From NCBI RefSeq assembly GCF_008520305.1, contig NZ_ML703274.1, positions 1-64,000 on the forward strand: a DNA stretch of 64,000 nucleotides, given 5' to 3'. Below are positions 30,438 through 40,226 of the stretch, one piece after another. The translations under genes were made by a program, and so were the position numbers. This DNA is from Mesorhizobium sp. SARCC-RB16n. Its GTDB lineage: Bacteria; Pseudomonadota; Alphaproteobacteria; Rhizobiales; Rhizobiaceae. The notes under the pieces are model-generated. The model did no database searches. It was given only the letters and a program-made list of their open reading frames with translations, and was not told where the DNA came from. Every line of letters starts with the position of its first letter. The stretch's first letter is position 1.

Positions 30438-32954
30438 TCACTCCGCGCCGTCATCGGGCGGCACGGTGGGCGATGGGCGCCGCCCCATGATGATCTCGCG
30501 CTTGCCTACATGGTTGGGTGCGCCGACCAGACCTTCCTTTTCCATGCGTTCGACCAGTGAAGCGGCGCGGTTGTACCCGATGCCGAGGCGGCGCTGGATG
30601 TAGGATGTCGAACATTTCTTGTCGCGCAACACCACCTTGACCGCCTCGTCATAGCTGGAATCGCCATCCTCGGCGGCAACGGCTCCCTTGTCGAAGACCG
30701 CTCCCTGGTCGCTTTCCTCTTGCTCTTCATCCTCGTCGGCCGTCACGGTCTCCAGATATTCGGGCCGGCCCTGCGCCTTCAGATGCGCCACGACATGCTC
30801 GACCTCGGCGTCGGAAACAAACGGGCCGTGCACCCGGGCAATGCGCCCGCCGCCCATCATGTGCAGCATGTCGCCCTGGCCGAGCAGCTGCTCGGCGCCC
30901 TGTTCGCCCAGGATGGTGCGGCTGTCGATCTTGGAGGTGACCTGGAAGGAGATGCGGGTGGGGAAATTGGCTTTGATCGTGCCGGTGATGACGTCGACCG
31001 AGGGGCGCTGCGTCGCCATGATCAGGTGGATACCGGCGGCGCGCGCCATCTGTGCCAGGCGCTGGATGGCGCCTTCGATCTCCTTGCCGGCGACCATCAT
31101 CAGGTCGGCCATCTCGTCGACGATGACGACGATGTAGGGCATCGGCGCGAGGTCGATTTCCTGCTGTTCGAACAGCGGCTCGCCAGTGCCCTTCTCAAAG
31201 CCGGCCTGCACGGTCATGACCACCGTCTCACCCTTGTCGCGGGCTTGGGCGGCGCGCTCATTGTAGCCGTCGATGTTGCGCACGCCGAGCCGCGCCATCT
31301 TGCGGTAGCGGTCCTCCATCTCGCGTACAGCCCATTTGAGCGCGGTAACGGCCTTCTTGGGGTCAGTGACGACGGGGGTCAGAAGGTGCGGGATACCGTC
31401 ATAGACGGAGAGTTCGAGCATTTTCGGGTCGACCATGATCAGCCGGCATTCTTCCGGCTTCAGCCGGTAGAGTAGCGACAGGATCATGGTGTTGATGGCG
31501 ACCGACTTGCCGGAGCCGGTGGTGCCGGCGACGAGCAGATGCGGCATCTTCGCCAGCTCGGCGATGACAGGTTCGCCGCCGATCGTCTTTCCGAGGCAAA
31601 GCGCCAGCTTGCAGCTGGTCTTGCGGAAGCCCTGGGATTCGATCAGTTCGCGGAAATAGACGGTTTCGCGCGTCTCGTTCGGCAACTCTATGCCGATGAC
31701 GTTGCGGCCCGGCACCACGGCGACGCGCGCCGAGACCGCCGACATGGAGCGGGCGATGTCGTCGGCGAGACCGATGACGCGGGAGGATTTGACGCCCGGC
31801 GCCGGCTCGAACTCGTAGAGGGTGACGACCGGGCCGGGGCGAACATGGATGATCTCGCCGCGCACGCCGAAATCCTCCAGCACGCTTTCCAGGAGATCGG
31901 CATTCTGCTCCAGCCGCTCCTGCGACATATAGAAGCCCTGGCCTTCCGGGGGCTGCTGCAGCAATTCCTCCGAGGGGAGCTCGTAGGCTTCGCCCGTAAT
32001 CGGCTGCGCAACCTTGCCAGCCATCGGCAGCGAAGGCGATCGCACGGCGGGAGTCTGAACGATTTCCCCTAAGCCGTGCGCAGCCTGTGCCGGTACGGTG
32101 TTGCCCGCCCGGGATCGCCGCGGCGTGCTGCTCACAGCTGGCTCGGCCACGGCCTTGTTGGAGTTGGCCGGAAAGACGTCCGGGGGGGCCGCGGAGGCCT
32201 GGCCAGGAAGGCATTCGATGACACGGAACAGGGTCGTGACATCGGCCGCGGCGAGCGGGGAGATATCGGGCCGCGCCGTGGCACCCGGCTGAGCCGGGAC
32301 CGGCGCACGCGCCACCGGGCTGACCTGCCGGCCCGGCGACGTGACGTCGACCAGAATAGGCGCCAAGCCCTCGAAGAAGGCGTGATCCGAAAGATAAGGC
32401 CGCTTGGCTTTTTCAGGGTCGGCTGTTTTAACCGTCGCCCCATTCCCAACAACGGGAGTCGGGCGCGTGGCCGCTCGTGCGGGCACCTTCAAAGCCGCCG
32501 GCGCAACGCCTTGCGACGTCCCGCCGCGTGCTGGCTGAGCGGACGCGGCCGGTGACGGTCCGCGATGCATGACGGCGCCAGCTTGCTGCGTCGGGAGCGC
32601 CTGCGGGCCACCCTGCGCGGCATCCTCGTCCTGCGGCTGGCGATGCTTGGGTTCATAGTCCGGCGTGCGTGTAAAACGCACATTGGGCGCAAGGAAAAAA
32701 TACTCCTGCCAGGCAGGGCTTTCGGTGTCGCCGCCCTGCGGGAAAGCATTGTCCGCTGCTGGCTTGCCATTCGGCCCCGCGGCGGGCCTCCTGTCGCCGC
32801 CGGGATCGGCAACCCGCCTGGAATGGCCTGCATGAGAAGCACTGGACTGGCGAACATCCGCCTTGCCGCCCGGGCCGCCGGGACGCTCCCCCTTGGGGTC
32901 ATCGGGCGAAGCTGTGTGCAACGAATTGACCCGAGAAAAACGCCTGGCTTCCAT
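30438..32954 (-). CDS. ftsK: FtsK/SpoIIIE-type DNA translocase without N-terminal membrane domain
   Basis: FtsK motors pump double-stranded DNA during chromosome segregation. The 838-residue protein has a complete motor: the alpha domain from about residue 350 ([20 protein letters not shown]), Walker [14 protein letters not shown] near residue 478, Walker [14 protein letters not shown] near residue 612, and the gamma winged helix at about residues 765-825 ([17 protein letters not shown]) that reads polar sequences. The first 330 residues are Pro/Ala/Arg-rich and show no hydrophobic segment, so the four membrane helices of classical FtsK are absent. It may be a second, soluble FtsK. The start is ATG at 32954; TTG two codons upstream is possible. 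Confidence 0.9.
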   Translation of the reverse strand: MEARRFSRVNSLHTASPDDPKGERPGGPGGKADVRQSSASHAGHSRRVADPGGDRRPAAGPNGKPAADNAFPQGGDTESPAWQEYFFLAPNVRFTRTPDYEPKHRQPQDEDAAQGGPQALPTQQAGAVMHRGPSPAASAQPARGGTSQGVAPAALKVPARAATRPTPVVGNGATVKTADPEKAKRPYLSDHAFFEGLAPILVDVTSPGRQVSPVARAPVPAQPGATARPDISPLAAADVTTLFRVIECLPGQASAAPPDVFPANSNKAVAEPAVSSTPRRSRAGNTVPAQAAHGLGEIVQTPAVRSPSLPMAGKVAQPITGEAYELPSEELLQQPPEGQGFYMSQERLEQNADLLESVLEDFGVRGEIIHVRPGPVVTLYEFEPAPGVKSSRVIGLADDIARSMSAVSARVAVVPGRNVIGIELPNETRETVYFRELIESQGFRKTSCKLALCLGKTIGGEPVIAELAKMPHLLVAGTTGSGKSVAINTMILSLLYRLKPEECRLIMVDPKMLELSVYDGIPHLLTPVVTDPKKAVTALKWAVREMEDRYRKMARLGVRNIDGYNERAAQARDKGETVVMTVQAGFEKGTGEPLFEQQEIDLAPMPYIVVIVDEMADLMMVAGKEIEGAIQRLAQMARAAGIHLIMATQRPSVDVITGTIKANFPTRISFQVTSKIDSRTILGEQGAEQLLGQGDMLHMMGGGRIARVHGPFVSDAEVEHVVAHLKAQGRPEYLETVTADEDEEQEESDQGAVFDKGAVAAEDGDSSYDEAVKVVLRDKKCSTSYIQRRLGIGYNRAASLVERMEKEGLVGAPNHVGKREIIMGRRPSPTVPPDDGAE

Positions 32955-33209
32955 GCTCAAGACTCACTGTGGAACGTCTGCTGAGCAATAGGGAGCGAGT
33001 GGTTAACAGTTGCTTCCGTCAGTGCCGTCGGAGCGACCGAAAAATATCTTTCGCGGCGATGCCGAACGACACGGATTCGAGCACTGGATCGTATTCGACG
33101 ATCATCCACGTGTACGGGGGCCGAGCATGAGCAGCGCCGGCCCTTGGCCATCGGGAAACGGCCCGGGCACCAGGATCGAGAGGACGTCTTTCGTGAGCGA
33201 AGAGCGGCG

Positions 33210-33788
33210 CTAGCTGGCCGTCTTGCCGTGCCGGGCCAGATCCTGGGCGATGGAGAGTTGCAGGGCTTCGGCCAGTTCGCGCGCGGCACGATTCTCGGCG
33301 TCGATCTGCGCCCGGTAGGAAGCAAACTCCTGACGCGGCTTGTCGAAGGACGAGGTGATCGCCCGCTTGCCGACGGTGATGACCGCGCCGCTTCTCGCAT
33401 CGGTCAGCGTATAGCTGGCGGTCAGCGTCACCGAACCGGCGGTCGGCTCGTCCTGATCGGTTCCGACCTGGACGAGTGCCGAGGATTCAACAGCTTCGGT
33501 CACACTGAGATCGAGTGAATAGAGGGGTGAGGCCGGTTCGCCGGCGCCGCGCCCGAATCCGAAGATCAGATTGTTGCGCACCTGCTGGGCATAACGCGTC
33601 CGAACCGGCTTGATGGCGATCGATGCCATCTCGGCATTGGCGGTCGAGCCCGTCGACAACGGCGCGCTGGAATAGAGCGGCCGCACCTGGCAGGCCGAAA
33701 TGAGCGCCAGCGAGCCAACGAGGCCGGCAAGCGCGATGCGGCGCAGCAAACGGCTCAACTCTGTCTTTTCCCGATCAGGCAACGACAT
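33210..33788 (-). CDS. lptE: LPS-assembly lipoprotein LptE
   Basis: LptE is the outer-membrane lipoprotein that plugs LptD during lipopolysaccharide export. The 192-residue protein has a lipoprotein signal peptide with the lipobox LALISAC, giving Cys33 as the lipidated residue after cleavage, followed by VRPLYS. Family segments include [17 protein letters not shown] and [15 protein letters not shown]. Its start overlaps the leuS stop by 14 bases, so it is co-transcribed with leuS. In related genomes holA usually follows; here it does not. Confidence 0.92.
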   Translation of the reverse strand: MSLPDREKTELSRLLRRIALAGLVGSLALISACQVRPLYSSAPLSTGSTANAEMASIAIKPVRTRYAQQVRNNLIFGFGRGAGEPASPLYSLDLSVTEAVESSALVQVGTDQDEPTAGSVTLTASYTLTDARSGAVITVGKRAITSSFDKPRQEFASYRAQIDAENRAARELAEALQLSIAQDLARHGKTAS

Positions 33789-36399
33789 TGACGATCCTCT
33801 GCGGCACGATGATCACCTTGCGCGGAGCCTTACCTTCAAGTGCTTTCTGCACGAAGTCGAGAGCCAAGACCGCTTTTTCGACCGCACCTTGGTCCGCGTC
33901 GCGGGCAATTGTCAAATCCCCCCGCTTCTTGCCGTTGACCTGCACCGGATAGGTGACTTCGTTGTCGACGACCAGTGCTGGATCGAAGACCGGCCACGGC
34001 CTTTCGGCAACCAGATCGGTGCCGCCCAGCGTCTCCCAACACTCTTCCGCAAGGTGCGGCATCACTGGCGCGATCAGATGCACCATGATCTCCACGGCTT
34101 CGCGGCAGGCGCTTTTCAGCGCCGTATCGGCCTTGCCTTCCGCCACCTCGTTGAGTGGGGTGGTCAGCGCGTTGGCCAGTTCATAGATGCGGGCGATGGC
34201 ACGGTTGAAGGCGAGCTTCTCGATGTCTTCGCCGACCGCCTTCAGGATCTTGTGCGCGGCCTTGGACACCGCCCCGGCCTCGCCGGCATCGGCCGCCTTG
34301 GGTGCGATGCCTGCCAACGTCTCGGCCGCTGTCGACACCAGCCGCCAGATGCGCTGCATGAAGCGATGCGCGCCGGCGGCACCGTCGTCGGTCCACTCGA
34401 CATCGCGTTCGGGCGGCGAATCCGACAGCATGAACCAGCGCGCCGTGTCGGCGCCGTAGCCGTCGGTGATGTCTTCCGGGCTCACCGTGTTCTTCTTCGA
34501 CTTCGACATCTTCTCGAGCGGGCCGATGGCGACCGCTTCTCCGGTGGCGATGTCGATGGCGCGGCGCTTGCCGTCGACATCCTCCAGCCGCACCTCGGTC
34601 GGCGCCAGCCAGCGGCCATTCGATGCAGTGCCGACACGGTAGGTTTCGTGCACCACCATGCCTTGCGTGAACAGTCCCTTGAACGGCTCGGCCAGGTTGA
34701 CATGGCCGGTCTCGCGCATGGCGCGGGTGAAGAAGCGCGAATAGAGCAGGTGCAGGATCGCATGCTCGATGCCGCCAATATACTGGTCGACCGCCAGCCA
34801 CTCGTTCGCTGCCTTGGGATCGGTCGGCTCATGCGCCCAGGGCGCGGTGAAGCGGGCGAAATACCAGGACGAATCGACGAACGTGTCCATCGTGTCGGTT
34901 TCACGCCGCGCATCTCTGCCGCATTGCGGGCATTTCACATGCCGCCAGGTTGGGTGACGGTCGAGCGGGTTTCCTGGCCGGTCGAAATCGACATCGTCCG
35001 GCAGCTTGACCGGCAGATCGGCCTTCGGCACCGGCACCACGCCGCAATCCTCGCAATGGATCATCGGGATCGGGCAGCCCCAGTAGCGCTGGCGCGAAAT
35101 GCCCCAGTCGCGCAGGCGGAAATTCACCTTGCGCTCGGCCATCGGACGGTTGCCGATGGTCTTTTGTTCCAGCAGTCTGGCGACCTCGTCGAAGGCCAGA
35201 TCCGGTTTCATGCCGTCGAGGAAGCGCGAGTTGATCATCGCGCCGTCGTCGGCATAGGCCACGTCGACCACATGGAAAGTCGACGGGTTCTCGCCTTCCG
35301 GCATCACTACCGGCACCACAGGCAGGCCGTATTTGTTGGCGAAGTCGAGGTCGCGCTGGTCATGCGCCGGGCAGCCAAAGATAGCGCCGGTGCCGTATTC
35401 CATCAGCACGAAATTGGCGACATAGACGGGCAGCGTCCAGCTGTCGTCGAATGGATGGACGACGCGGATACCGGTGTCGAAGCCTTTCTTCTCGGCCGTC
35501 TCGAGAGCCGCCACCGAAGTGCCCATATGGCGGACTTCCTCGATGAACTTCGCCAGCGCCGGATTGGTCTCGGCGGCCTTCTTGGCCAGCGGATGATCGG
35601 CGGCGATCGCCATGAACGAGGCGCCGAAAATGGTGTCGGGCCGCGTCGTATAGACCTCCAGCTCATGCTCGCCGGCAATGTCCGAGGCCAGCGGCCAGCG
35701 GATCAGCAGGCCTTCCGAACGGCCGATCCAGTTCTGCTGCATCAGCTTTACTTTTTCGGGCCATTCGTCGAGACCGTCGAGCGAATCCAGCAGGTCCTGC
35801 GCGAAGTCGGTGATCTTGAAGAACCATTGCGTCAGCTCGCGCTGTTCGACCAGCGCGCCGGAACGCCAGCCGCGCCCGTCGATGACCTGTTCGTTGGCGA
35901 GCACAGTCATGTCCTCCGGGTCCCAGTTGACCTTGGAGGATTTGCGCGTCACCAGCCCCTTCTGGACAAAGTCCAGGAACAGCATCTGCTGGCGGTGGTA
36001 ATAGTCGACGTCGCAGGTGGCGAACTCGCGCGCCCAGTCCAGCGACAGGCCCATGACCTTGAGCTGCTCGCGCATGGTGGCGATGTTTTGGTAGGTCCAT
36101 TCCTTGGGATGGACCTTGTTCTGCATCGCGGCGTTCTCCGCCGGCATGCCGAAGGCGTCCCAGCCCATCGGATGCAGCACGTTGAAACCCTTGGCCCGCT
36201 TGTAGCGCGCCACCACGTCGCCCATCGTGTAATTGCGGGTATGGCCGATATGGATGCGCCCCGACGGATAGGGGAACATCTCCAGCACGTAATATTTCGG
36301 GCGCGGATCGTCATTGTGCGCTTCGAAAAGCTTCTTCTCGGCCCAGGCCTTCTGCCATTTGGGTTCTGACGCGCGCGGATTGTATCGTTCGGTTGCCAT
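33775..36399 (-). CDS. leuS: Leucyl-tRNA synthetase
   Basis: LeuS charges tRNA-Leu. The 874-residue class I synthetase has the HIGH motif ([14 protein letters not shown]) at residues 50-53 and KMSKS ([15 protein letters not shown]) near residue 628. It also has the editing domain with [12 protein letters not shown] near residue 250 and the zinc-like [16 protein letters not shown] region. Length is standard. The start at [16 protein letters not shown] was chosen; 18 more codons are open upstream without similarity. It begins the leuS-lptE operon. Confidence 0.98.
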   Translation of the reverse strand: MATERYNPRASEPKWQKAWAEKKLFEAHNDDPRPKYYVLEMFPYPSGRIHIGHTRNYTMGDVVARYKRAKGFNVLHPMGWDAFGMPAENAAMQNKVHPKEWTYQNIATMREQLKVMGLSLDWAREFATCDVDYYHRQQMLFLDFVQKGLVTRKSSKVNWDPEDMTVLANEQVIDGRGWRSGALVEQRELTQWFFKITDFAQDLLDSLDGLDEWPEKVKLMQQNWIGRSEGLLIRWPLASDIAGEHELEVYTTRPDTIFGASFMAIAADHPLAKKAAETNPALAKFIEEVRHMGTSVAALETAEKKGFDTGIRVVHPFDDSWTLPVYVANFVLMEYGTGAIFGCPAHDQRDLDFANKYGLPVVPVVMPEGENPSTFHVVDVAYADDGAMINSRFLDGMKPDLAFDEVARLLEQKTIGNRPMAERKVNFRLRDWGISRQRYWGCPIPMIHCEDCGVVPVPKADLPVKLPDDVDFDRPGNPLDRHPTWRHVKCPQCGRDARRETDTMDTFVDSSWYFARFTAPWAHEPTDPKAANEWLAVDQYIGGIEHAILHLLYSRFFTRAMRETGHVNLAEPFKGLFTQGMVVHETYRVGTASNGRWLAPTEVRLEDVDGKRRAIDIATGEAVAIGPLEKMSKSKKNTVSPEDITDGYGADTARWFMLSDSPPERDVEWTDDGAAGAHRFMQRIWRLVSTAAETLAGIAPKAADAGEAGAVSKAAHKILKAVGEDIEKLAFNRAIARIYELANALTTPLNEVAEGKADTALKSACREAVEIMVHLIAPVMPHLAEECWETLGGTDLVAERPWPVFDPALVVDNEVTYPVQVNGKKRGDLTIARDADQGAVEKAVLALDFVQKALEGKAPRKVIIVPQRIVNVVA

Positions 36400-36551
36400 G
36401 GGACGTTTTTCACTTAAAAGCATGCGAATGCGGGCAAGGGCCCGGCAGTTCACGAAATGTGGTCCGGGTGTTCACCATGGTTTGGCAAACCCGTCAACCA
36501 TATGGGCATCGCGGCTGACAAAAACGCGGGTCAAAACAGCGGGATTTGCAT

Positions 36552-37214
36552 ATGGGCGACACCGTTCAGCAGTTTTTCGCGGTCAAGGCGAAGATCGCCG
36601 CGGCCGAGCTGGAGGCCGGCCGTGAAGTCGGCGCGGTGACGCTGGTTGCGGTCTCCAAGACCTTCGACGCCGCCGATATCCAACCGGTGATCGAGGCCGG
36701 CCAACGCGTCTTCGGCGAGAACCGCGTCCAGGAAGCACAAGGCAAATGGCCAGCGCTGAAAGCGGCTTTCCCAGACATTGAACTGCACCTGATCGGTCCG
36801 CTGCAGTCGAACAAGGCGAAGGAGGCGGTGGCGCTGTTCGATGTCATCGAGACGGTCGATCGCGACAAGATCGCCGCCGAACTCGCCAAGGAAATTGTCC
36901 GGCAAGGCCGTGCGCCAAAGCTCTATGCCCAGGTGAATACCGGTTCCGAACCGCAGAAAGCCGGCATCGAACCGCGCGACGCCGTCGCATTCGTCAAACG
37001 CTGCCGGGAAGTCCACGGCCTCGCCATCGAAGGCCTGATGTGCATCCCGCCGGCCGACGAAAACCCCGGCCCACATTTCGCGCTGCTGGAAAAACTGGCG
37101 CGGGAGGCCGGCGTCGCCAAACTGTCGATGGGCATGTCTGGGGATTACGAGACAGCGATCGCCTTCGGCGCCACCAGCGTCAGGGTTGGTTCGGCGATCT
37201 TCGGCAGCCGGTAG
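36552..37214 (+). CDS. yggS: YggS/PLPBP family pyridoxal-phosphate homeostasis protein
   Basis: A 220-residue TIM-barrel protein that binds pyridoxal 5'-phosphate and buffers it; it has no known enzymatic activity. The PLP lysine is in LVAVSKTFDA near residue 36. Further signatures are FGENRVQEAQGKW, LHLIGPLQSNK and LSMGMSGDYETAIAFGATSVRVG. An in-frame ATG two codons upstream is an alternative start. It diverges from leuS across about 150 bases. Confidence 0.95.
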   Translation: MGDTVQQFFAVKAKIAAAELEAGREVGAVTLVAVSKTFDAADIQPVIEAGQRVFGENRVQEAQGKWPALKAAFPDIELHLIGPLQSNKAKEAVALFDVIETVDRDKIAAELAKEIVRQGRAPKLYAQVNTGSEPQKAGIEPRDAVAFVKRCREVHGLAIEGLMCIPPADENPGPHFALLEKLAREAGVAKLSMGMSGDYETAIAFGATSVRVGSAIFGSR

Positions 37215-37253
37215 TCCGGCCGAACCTCCCAGCTTGCTGAGGCATGAGTCGGA

Positions 37254-37279
37254 TGCTATATCTAGCCAAGCTAGCTAGG
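37254..37279 (+). promoter_or_regulatory. Promoter/operator of the toxin-antitoxin pair
   Basis: CTAGCCAAGCTAG at 37262-37274 is a perfect 5-3-5 palindrome and AGCTAGCT overlaps it. A -10-like TATATC lies at 37257-37262. The antitoxin ATG is 15 bases downstream, so the site is well placed for autoregulation. Confidence 0.5.
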
Positions 37280-37288
37280 AAGCATTCT

Positions 37289-37543
37289 ATGAACTGGCAT
37301 CTTCAGGACGCAAAAAACAATTTCTCCAAGCTGGTCCAACGCGCGCGCAGCGAGGGACCGCAGACGGTGACGTTGCGCGGCGAGCGGGCCGCGGTGGTTC
37401 TCTCCGCCGAGGATTACGATCGTCTGGCTGGAAAGAAAAAGTCGTTGGCTGAGTATCTTTTGACAGGCCCGGTTTGGGATGATGATTTCGCCGAGGAGGT
37501 CAACCGTCGCCCGGAAACGATGATCCGGAACGTCGATCTCTGA
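37289..37543 (+). CDS. Antitoxin of the Phd/YefM family
   Basis: An 84-residue antitoxin. The N-terminal DNA-binding half reads MNWHLQDAKNNFSKLVQRAR, typical of Phd/YefM proteins, followed by VTLRGERAAVVLSAEDYDRL. The C-terminal tail (LLTGPVWDDDFAEEVNRRPE) is acidic and should wrap the toxin. The start was placed after the palindromic operator; an in-frame start 15 codons upstream would run through it. Its stop overlaps the toxin start. Confidence 0.9.
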   Translation: MNWHLQDAKNNFSKLVQRARSEGPQTVTLRGERAAVVLSAEDYDRLAGKKKSLAEYLLTGPVWDDDFAEEVNRRPETMIRNVDL

Positions 37544-37944
37544 TGTATCTGCTCGATACGAACATCGTTTCCGACGTGCAGAGGCGGCTACCCAGGCCGA
37601 CTGAATGGTTGGCTTCGGTAGATCCAACATCGGTGAATCTCAGCGTCATTACCCTTGGTGAGATCGAGCGTGGGATCGTCAAGCTGGGCAAGGTCGATTC
37701 CGAAAAGGCGACACGCCTCGATTTATGGCTACGGGAGCTTCGGCGTGACAACGTCGACCGTATTCTTGCTGTCACGGAAGATGTGGCATTGACTTGGGGC
37801 CGCATCACCGCCGCCCGAACACGAGGCAGCGCTGACACGCTCATCGCCGCAACCGCACTTGTCCATGACCTCGTTCTGGTAACTCGCAACGTCATCGACT
37901 TTGAAGATACTGGCGTGACGGTGCTCAATCCCTGGGACATCTAA
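37543..37944 (+). CDS. PIN-domain ribonuclease toxin (VapC/FitB-like)
   Basis: A 133-residue PIN-domain protein, the toxin partner. It starts MYLLDTNIVSDVQRR with the first acidic metal ligand (Asp5). It also has GEIERGIVKL with the conserved Glu near residue 45, and ends with the acidic positions in GSADTLIAATALVHDLVLVTRNVIDFEDTGV-type sequence (core SADTLIAATALVHDLVLVTR). VapC-type enzymes cut tRNA or rRNA when released. The ATG overlaps the antitoxin stop by one base, so the pair is coupled. All four acidic positions appear present, suggesting an active toxin. Confidence 0.92.
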   Translation: MYLLDTNIVSDVQRRLPRPTEWLASVDPTSVNLSVITLGEIERGIVKLGKVDSEKATRLDLWLRELRRDNVDRILAVTEDVALTWGRITAARTRGSADTLIAATALVHDLVLVTRNVIDFEDTGVTVLNPWDI

Positions 37945-38091
37945 GCGCTCCTTTCTACCCCGCAGCGCACCATTTTCGCCTATGCCACATCGTTGGGCCT
38001 GGTCCAAAAGCGCCATTATGCCAATGCTTGAAACGAAACGTACCGTTCCTATTTGTCTTGTGTCACCTACACATTCTCCTGGAGCTTCGCC

Positions 38092-39141
38092 ATGCGTTAC
38101 AATCAGCTTGGAAATACCGGGCTATTCGTCTCCGAACTTTGCCTCGGCACCATGACCTTCGGCGCCGCCGGCCAGAACGCCCAATGGGGCCTGATCGCCA
38201 GCCTCGACCAAAAGGGTGTCAACGAGATCGTCGGCCGCTCGATCGCGGCCGGCGTCAACTTCTTCGACACGGCGGACGTCTATTCGTTCGGCGAGTCCGA
38301 GCGCCTGCTCGGCCAGTCGCTCCGGGACCTCGGTATTGCCCGGTCGAATGTGGTCATCGCGACCAAGGTCCATGGCGCCATGGGCGAAGGCCCGAACCAG
38401 CGCGGCTCCTCGCGCGGCCACATCATGGATTCGGTCGATGCCAGCCTCGAACGGCTGCAGCTCGACCATATCGATCTCTATCAGCTGCACGGCACCGACG
38501 CGGTTACGCCGATCGACGAGACGCTGCGGGCACTCGACGATCTCGTCTCCAGCGGCAAGGTCCGCTATGTCGGCGTGTCCAACTGGCAGGCCTGGCGCAT
38601 CGCCAAGGCGCTCGGCATCGCCGACCGCAAGGGCTTTGCCCGCTTCGAGACCATCCAGTCCTATTATTCGATCGCCGGCCGCGACCTCGAACGCGAGATC
38701 GTGCCGCTGATCAACGAGGAGAAGCTCGGCCTGATGGTGTGGTCGCCGATGGCCGGCGGCCTGCTGTCGGGCAAATACGGTCCCGGCGCGCCGGGCAATG
38801 GCGAGGGCCGGCGCGCGTCCTTCAACTTCCCGCCGGTCAACGAGGACCGCGCCTGGGCGGCGGTCGCCGTCATGCGCGAGATCGCGAAAAAGCATGATGT
38901 CAGCGTCGCCACGGTGGCGCTCGGCTATGTCCTGGCCAAGCCTTTCGTGATGAGCGTCATCATCGGCGCCAGCCGCATGGACCAGCTCGAGCAGAACCTC
39001 GCCGCCACCAACCTCGAGCTCGATGCGGACGATCTCGCCAGGCTGGACGAAGCGAGTGCATTACCCGCCGAATATCCCGGCTGGATGGTCGAACGCCAGG
39101 GTGCGGGCCGTCGTCCGGCCCCTTTCGTGCCTAAGGCATAG
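38092..39141 (+). CDS. Aldo-keto reductase
   Basis: A 349-residue NADPH-dependent reductase of the aldo-keto reductase superfamily, close to the YajO/Tas-like group. Visible are LCLGTMTFG, FFDTADVYSFGESE (catalytic Asp and Tyr near residues 59 and 64), VIATKVHG (catalytic Lys) and LYQLHG (catalytic His). SVIIGASRMDQLEQNL binds the cofactor phosphate. The natural substrate is unknown. The start at MRYNQLGNTGL was chosen from family similarity. It belongs to a group with a LysR regulator, an exporter and a second aldo-keto reductase. Confidence 0.92.
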   Translation: MRYNQLGNTGLFVSELCLGTMTFGAAGQNAQWGLIASLDQKGVNEIVGRSIAAGVNFFDTADVYSFGESERLLGQSLRDLGIARSNVVIATKVHGAMGEGPNQRGSSRGHIMDSVDASLERLQLDHIDLYQLHGTDAVTPIDETLRALDDLVSSGKVRYVGVSNWQAWRIAKALGIADRKGFARFETIQSYYSIAGRDLEREIVPLINEEKLGLMVWSPMAGGLLSGKYGPGAPGNGEGRRASFNFPPVNEDRAWAAVAVMREIAKKHDVSVATVALGYVLAKPFVMSVIIGASRMDQLEQNLAATNLELDADDLARLDEASALPAEYPGWMVERQGAGRRPAPFVPKA

Positions 39142-39168
39142 TTCGAACCGCGAGCCAGCCAGCCTTCT

Positions 39169-39203
39169 CGAAAGCCGCGTGCCCCATGGACGCGCGGCTT
39201 TCG
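39169..39203. terminator. Stem-loop between converging genes
   Basis: CGAAAGCCGCG at 39169-39179 pairs perfectly with CGCGGCTTTCG at 39193-39203. It ends one base before the LysR stop codon and follows the aldo-keto reductase gene by 27 bases. There is no clear T-run, so it may act in both directions with help of other factors. Confidence 0.6.
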
Positions 39204-40109
39204 TCACAGCCGAACCGTCTCGGCCAGAAAGTCGAGAAAGACGCGCACCCGCGCAGGCAGATGCTTGCCCTGGCCGACATAGACGGCATGCGTCGGCTCT
39301 TCGTCGCCGGGATTGAAGTCTTCCAGCAGCGGCACAAGCCTGCCGGCGGCAATGTCGGGCTCGACATGCCAGCGCGCCAGTCGGGCAATGCCCGCCCCGG
39401 CGACGGTCGTTTGGCGCATCGCCTCGCCATCGGTCAAAGTCAGGTTTCCGACAATGGGGATGATGATCGGCGCGCCTGCCGCATCGACAAAAGGCCAGCC
39501 GTCGATATGCCGCGCGAAGCCGAAGGCGAGCATGTTGTGACGCTGGAGAGCGGACAGCGTACGCGGCATGCCGTGTGCTTCGAGATAGGAAGGCGCCGCG
39601 ACCAATACCATCCGGCTTTGACCGAGCTTGCGCGCCACCAGCCGTGATTCGCTCAGCGGCCCGGCGCGTATGGCCACATCGGCGCGCTCTTCCAACAAGT
39701 CGATCACGTTGTCGGTCAGCACAGCCTCGACGGAAATCTCCGGATATAGTTCCAGAAAACGCGGCAGCAGTGCCATTAGCCGGTGTTGGCCGAACGGAAC
39801 GTAGCTGTTGACCCTAAGCCTGCCGCGCGGCGCGGCTCCTGCCGCCGCTTCACGCTCGGCCTTATCCATGTCGGCCAGGATGCGCACGCCGCTCTCGTAG
39901 AACACGGTCCCTTCCGGTGTCAGTTGCAGCTTGCGCGTCGAGCGGCTGACCAGGCGCGCGCCGAGCCGCGCCTCCAGCCGCGCGATCAGCTTGCTGACCG
40001 CCGATGGCGTCATGCGCAGCCGCCGCGCCGCAGCCGAAAAACTGCCCGCCTCGACGACGCGCGCGAAGACTTCGATCTCGCCGGAGCGGTTGATATCGGG
40101 CCTGGCCAT
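39204..40109 (-). CDS. LysR-family transcriptional regulator
   Basis: A 301-residue LysR protein with the N-terminal winged helix (GEIEVFARVVEAGSFSAAAR, RRLRMTPSAVSKLIARLEAR) and a C-terminal effector domain. It probably controls the divergent MFS exporter and perhaps both aldo-keto reductases. A perfect palindrome TGTGAATCTATTTCACA lies directly upstream of its start, suited to autoregulation. The start at MARPDINRSGEIE gives normal length. Confidence 0.93.
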   Translation of the reverse strand: MARPDINRSGEIEVFARVVEAGSFSAAARRLRMTPSAVSKLIARLEARLGARLVSRSTRKLQLTPEGTVFYESGVRILADMDKAEREAAAGAAPRGRLRVNSYVPFGQHRLMALLPRFLELYPEISVEAVLTDNVIDLLEERADVAIRAGPLSESRLVARKLGQSRMVLVAAPSYLEAHGMPRTLSALQRHNMLAFGFARHIDGWPFVDAAGAPIIIPIVGNLTLTDGEAMRQTTVAGAGIARLARWHVEPDIAAGRLVPLLEDFNPGDEEPTHAVYVGQGKHLPARVRVFLDFLAETVRL

Positions 40110-40110
40110 C

Positions 40111-40127
40111 TGTGAATCTATTTCACA
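40111..40127. promoter_or_regulatory. Candidate LysR operator
   Basis: TGTGAATCTATTTCACA is a perfect 6-5-6 inverted repeat, one base upstream of the LysR ATG and about 100 bases before the exporter start. A third half-like GGTTCACA lies at about 40151-40158. Position and symmetry fit a LysR site for the divergent pair. Confidence 0.6.
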
Positions 40128-40226
40128 GGAAATATGCCTTGGGCAAGTCTGGTTCACAGCATGGCGGATCACGATCTTCCGGGCCGGGGCGCGGAGCGTC
40201 CCTTGCTGACAGATGGACCCACCGCC

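Noticed and set aside
33010-33213. A 67-codon plus-strand frame between ftsK and lptE
   Set aside because: No family, no ribosome-binding site, and it lies in the probable ftsK promoter region.
33700-36369. An 889-codon open frame antisense to leuS
   Set aside because: High-GC codon use leaves antisense frames open; leuS on the minus strand is unambiguous and the antisense product has no recognisable fold.
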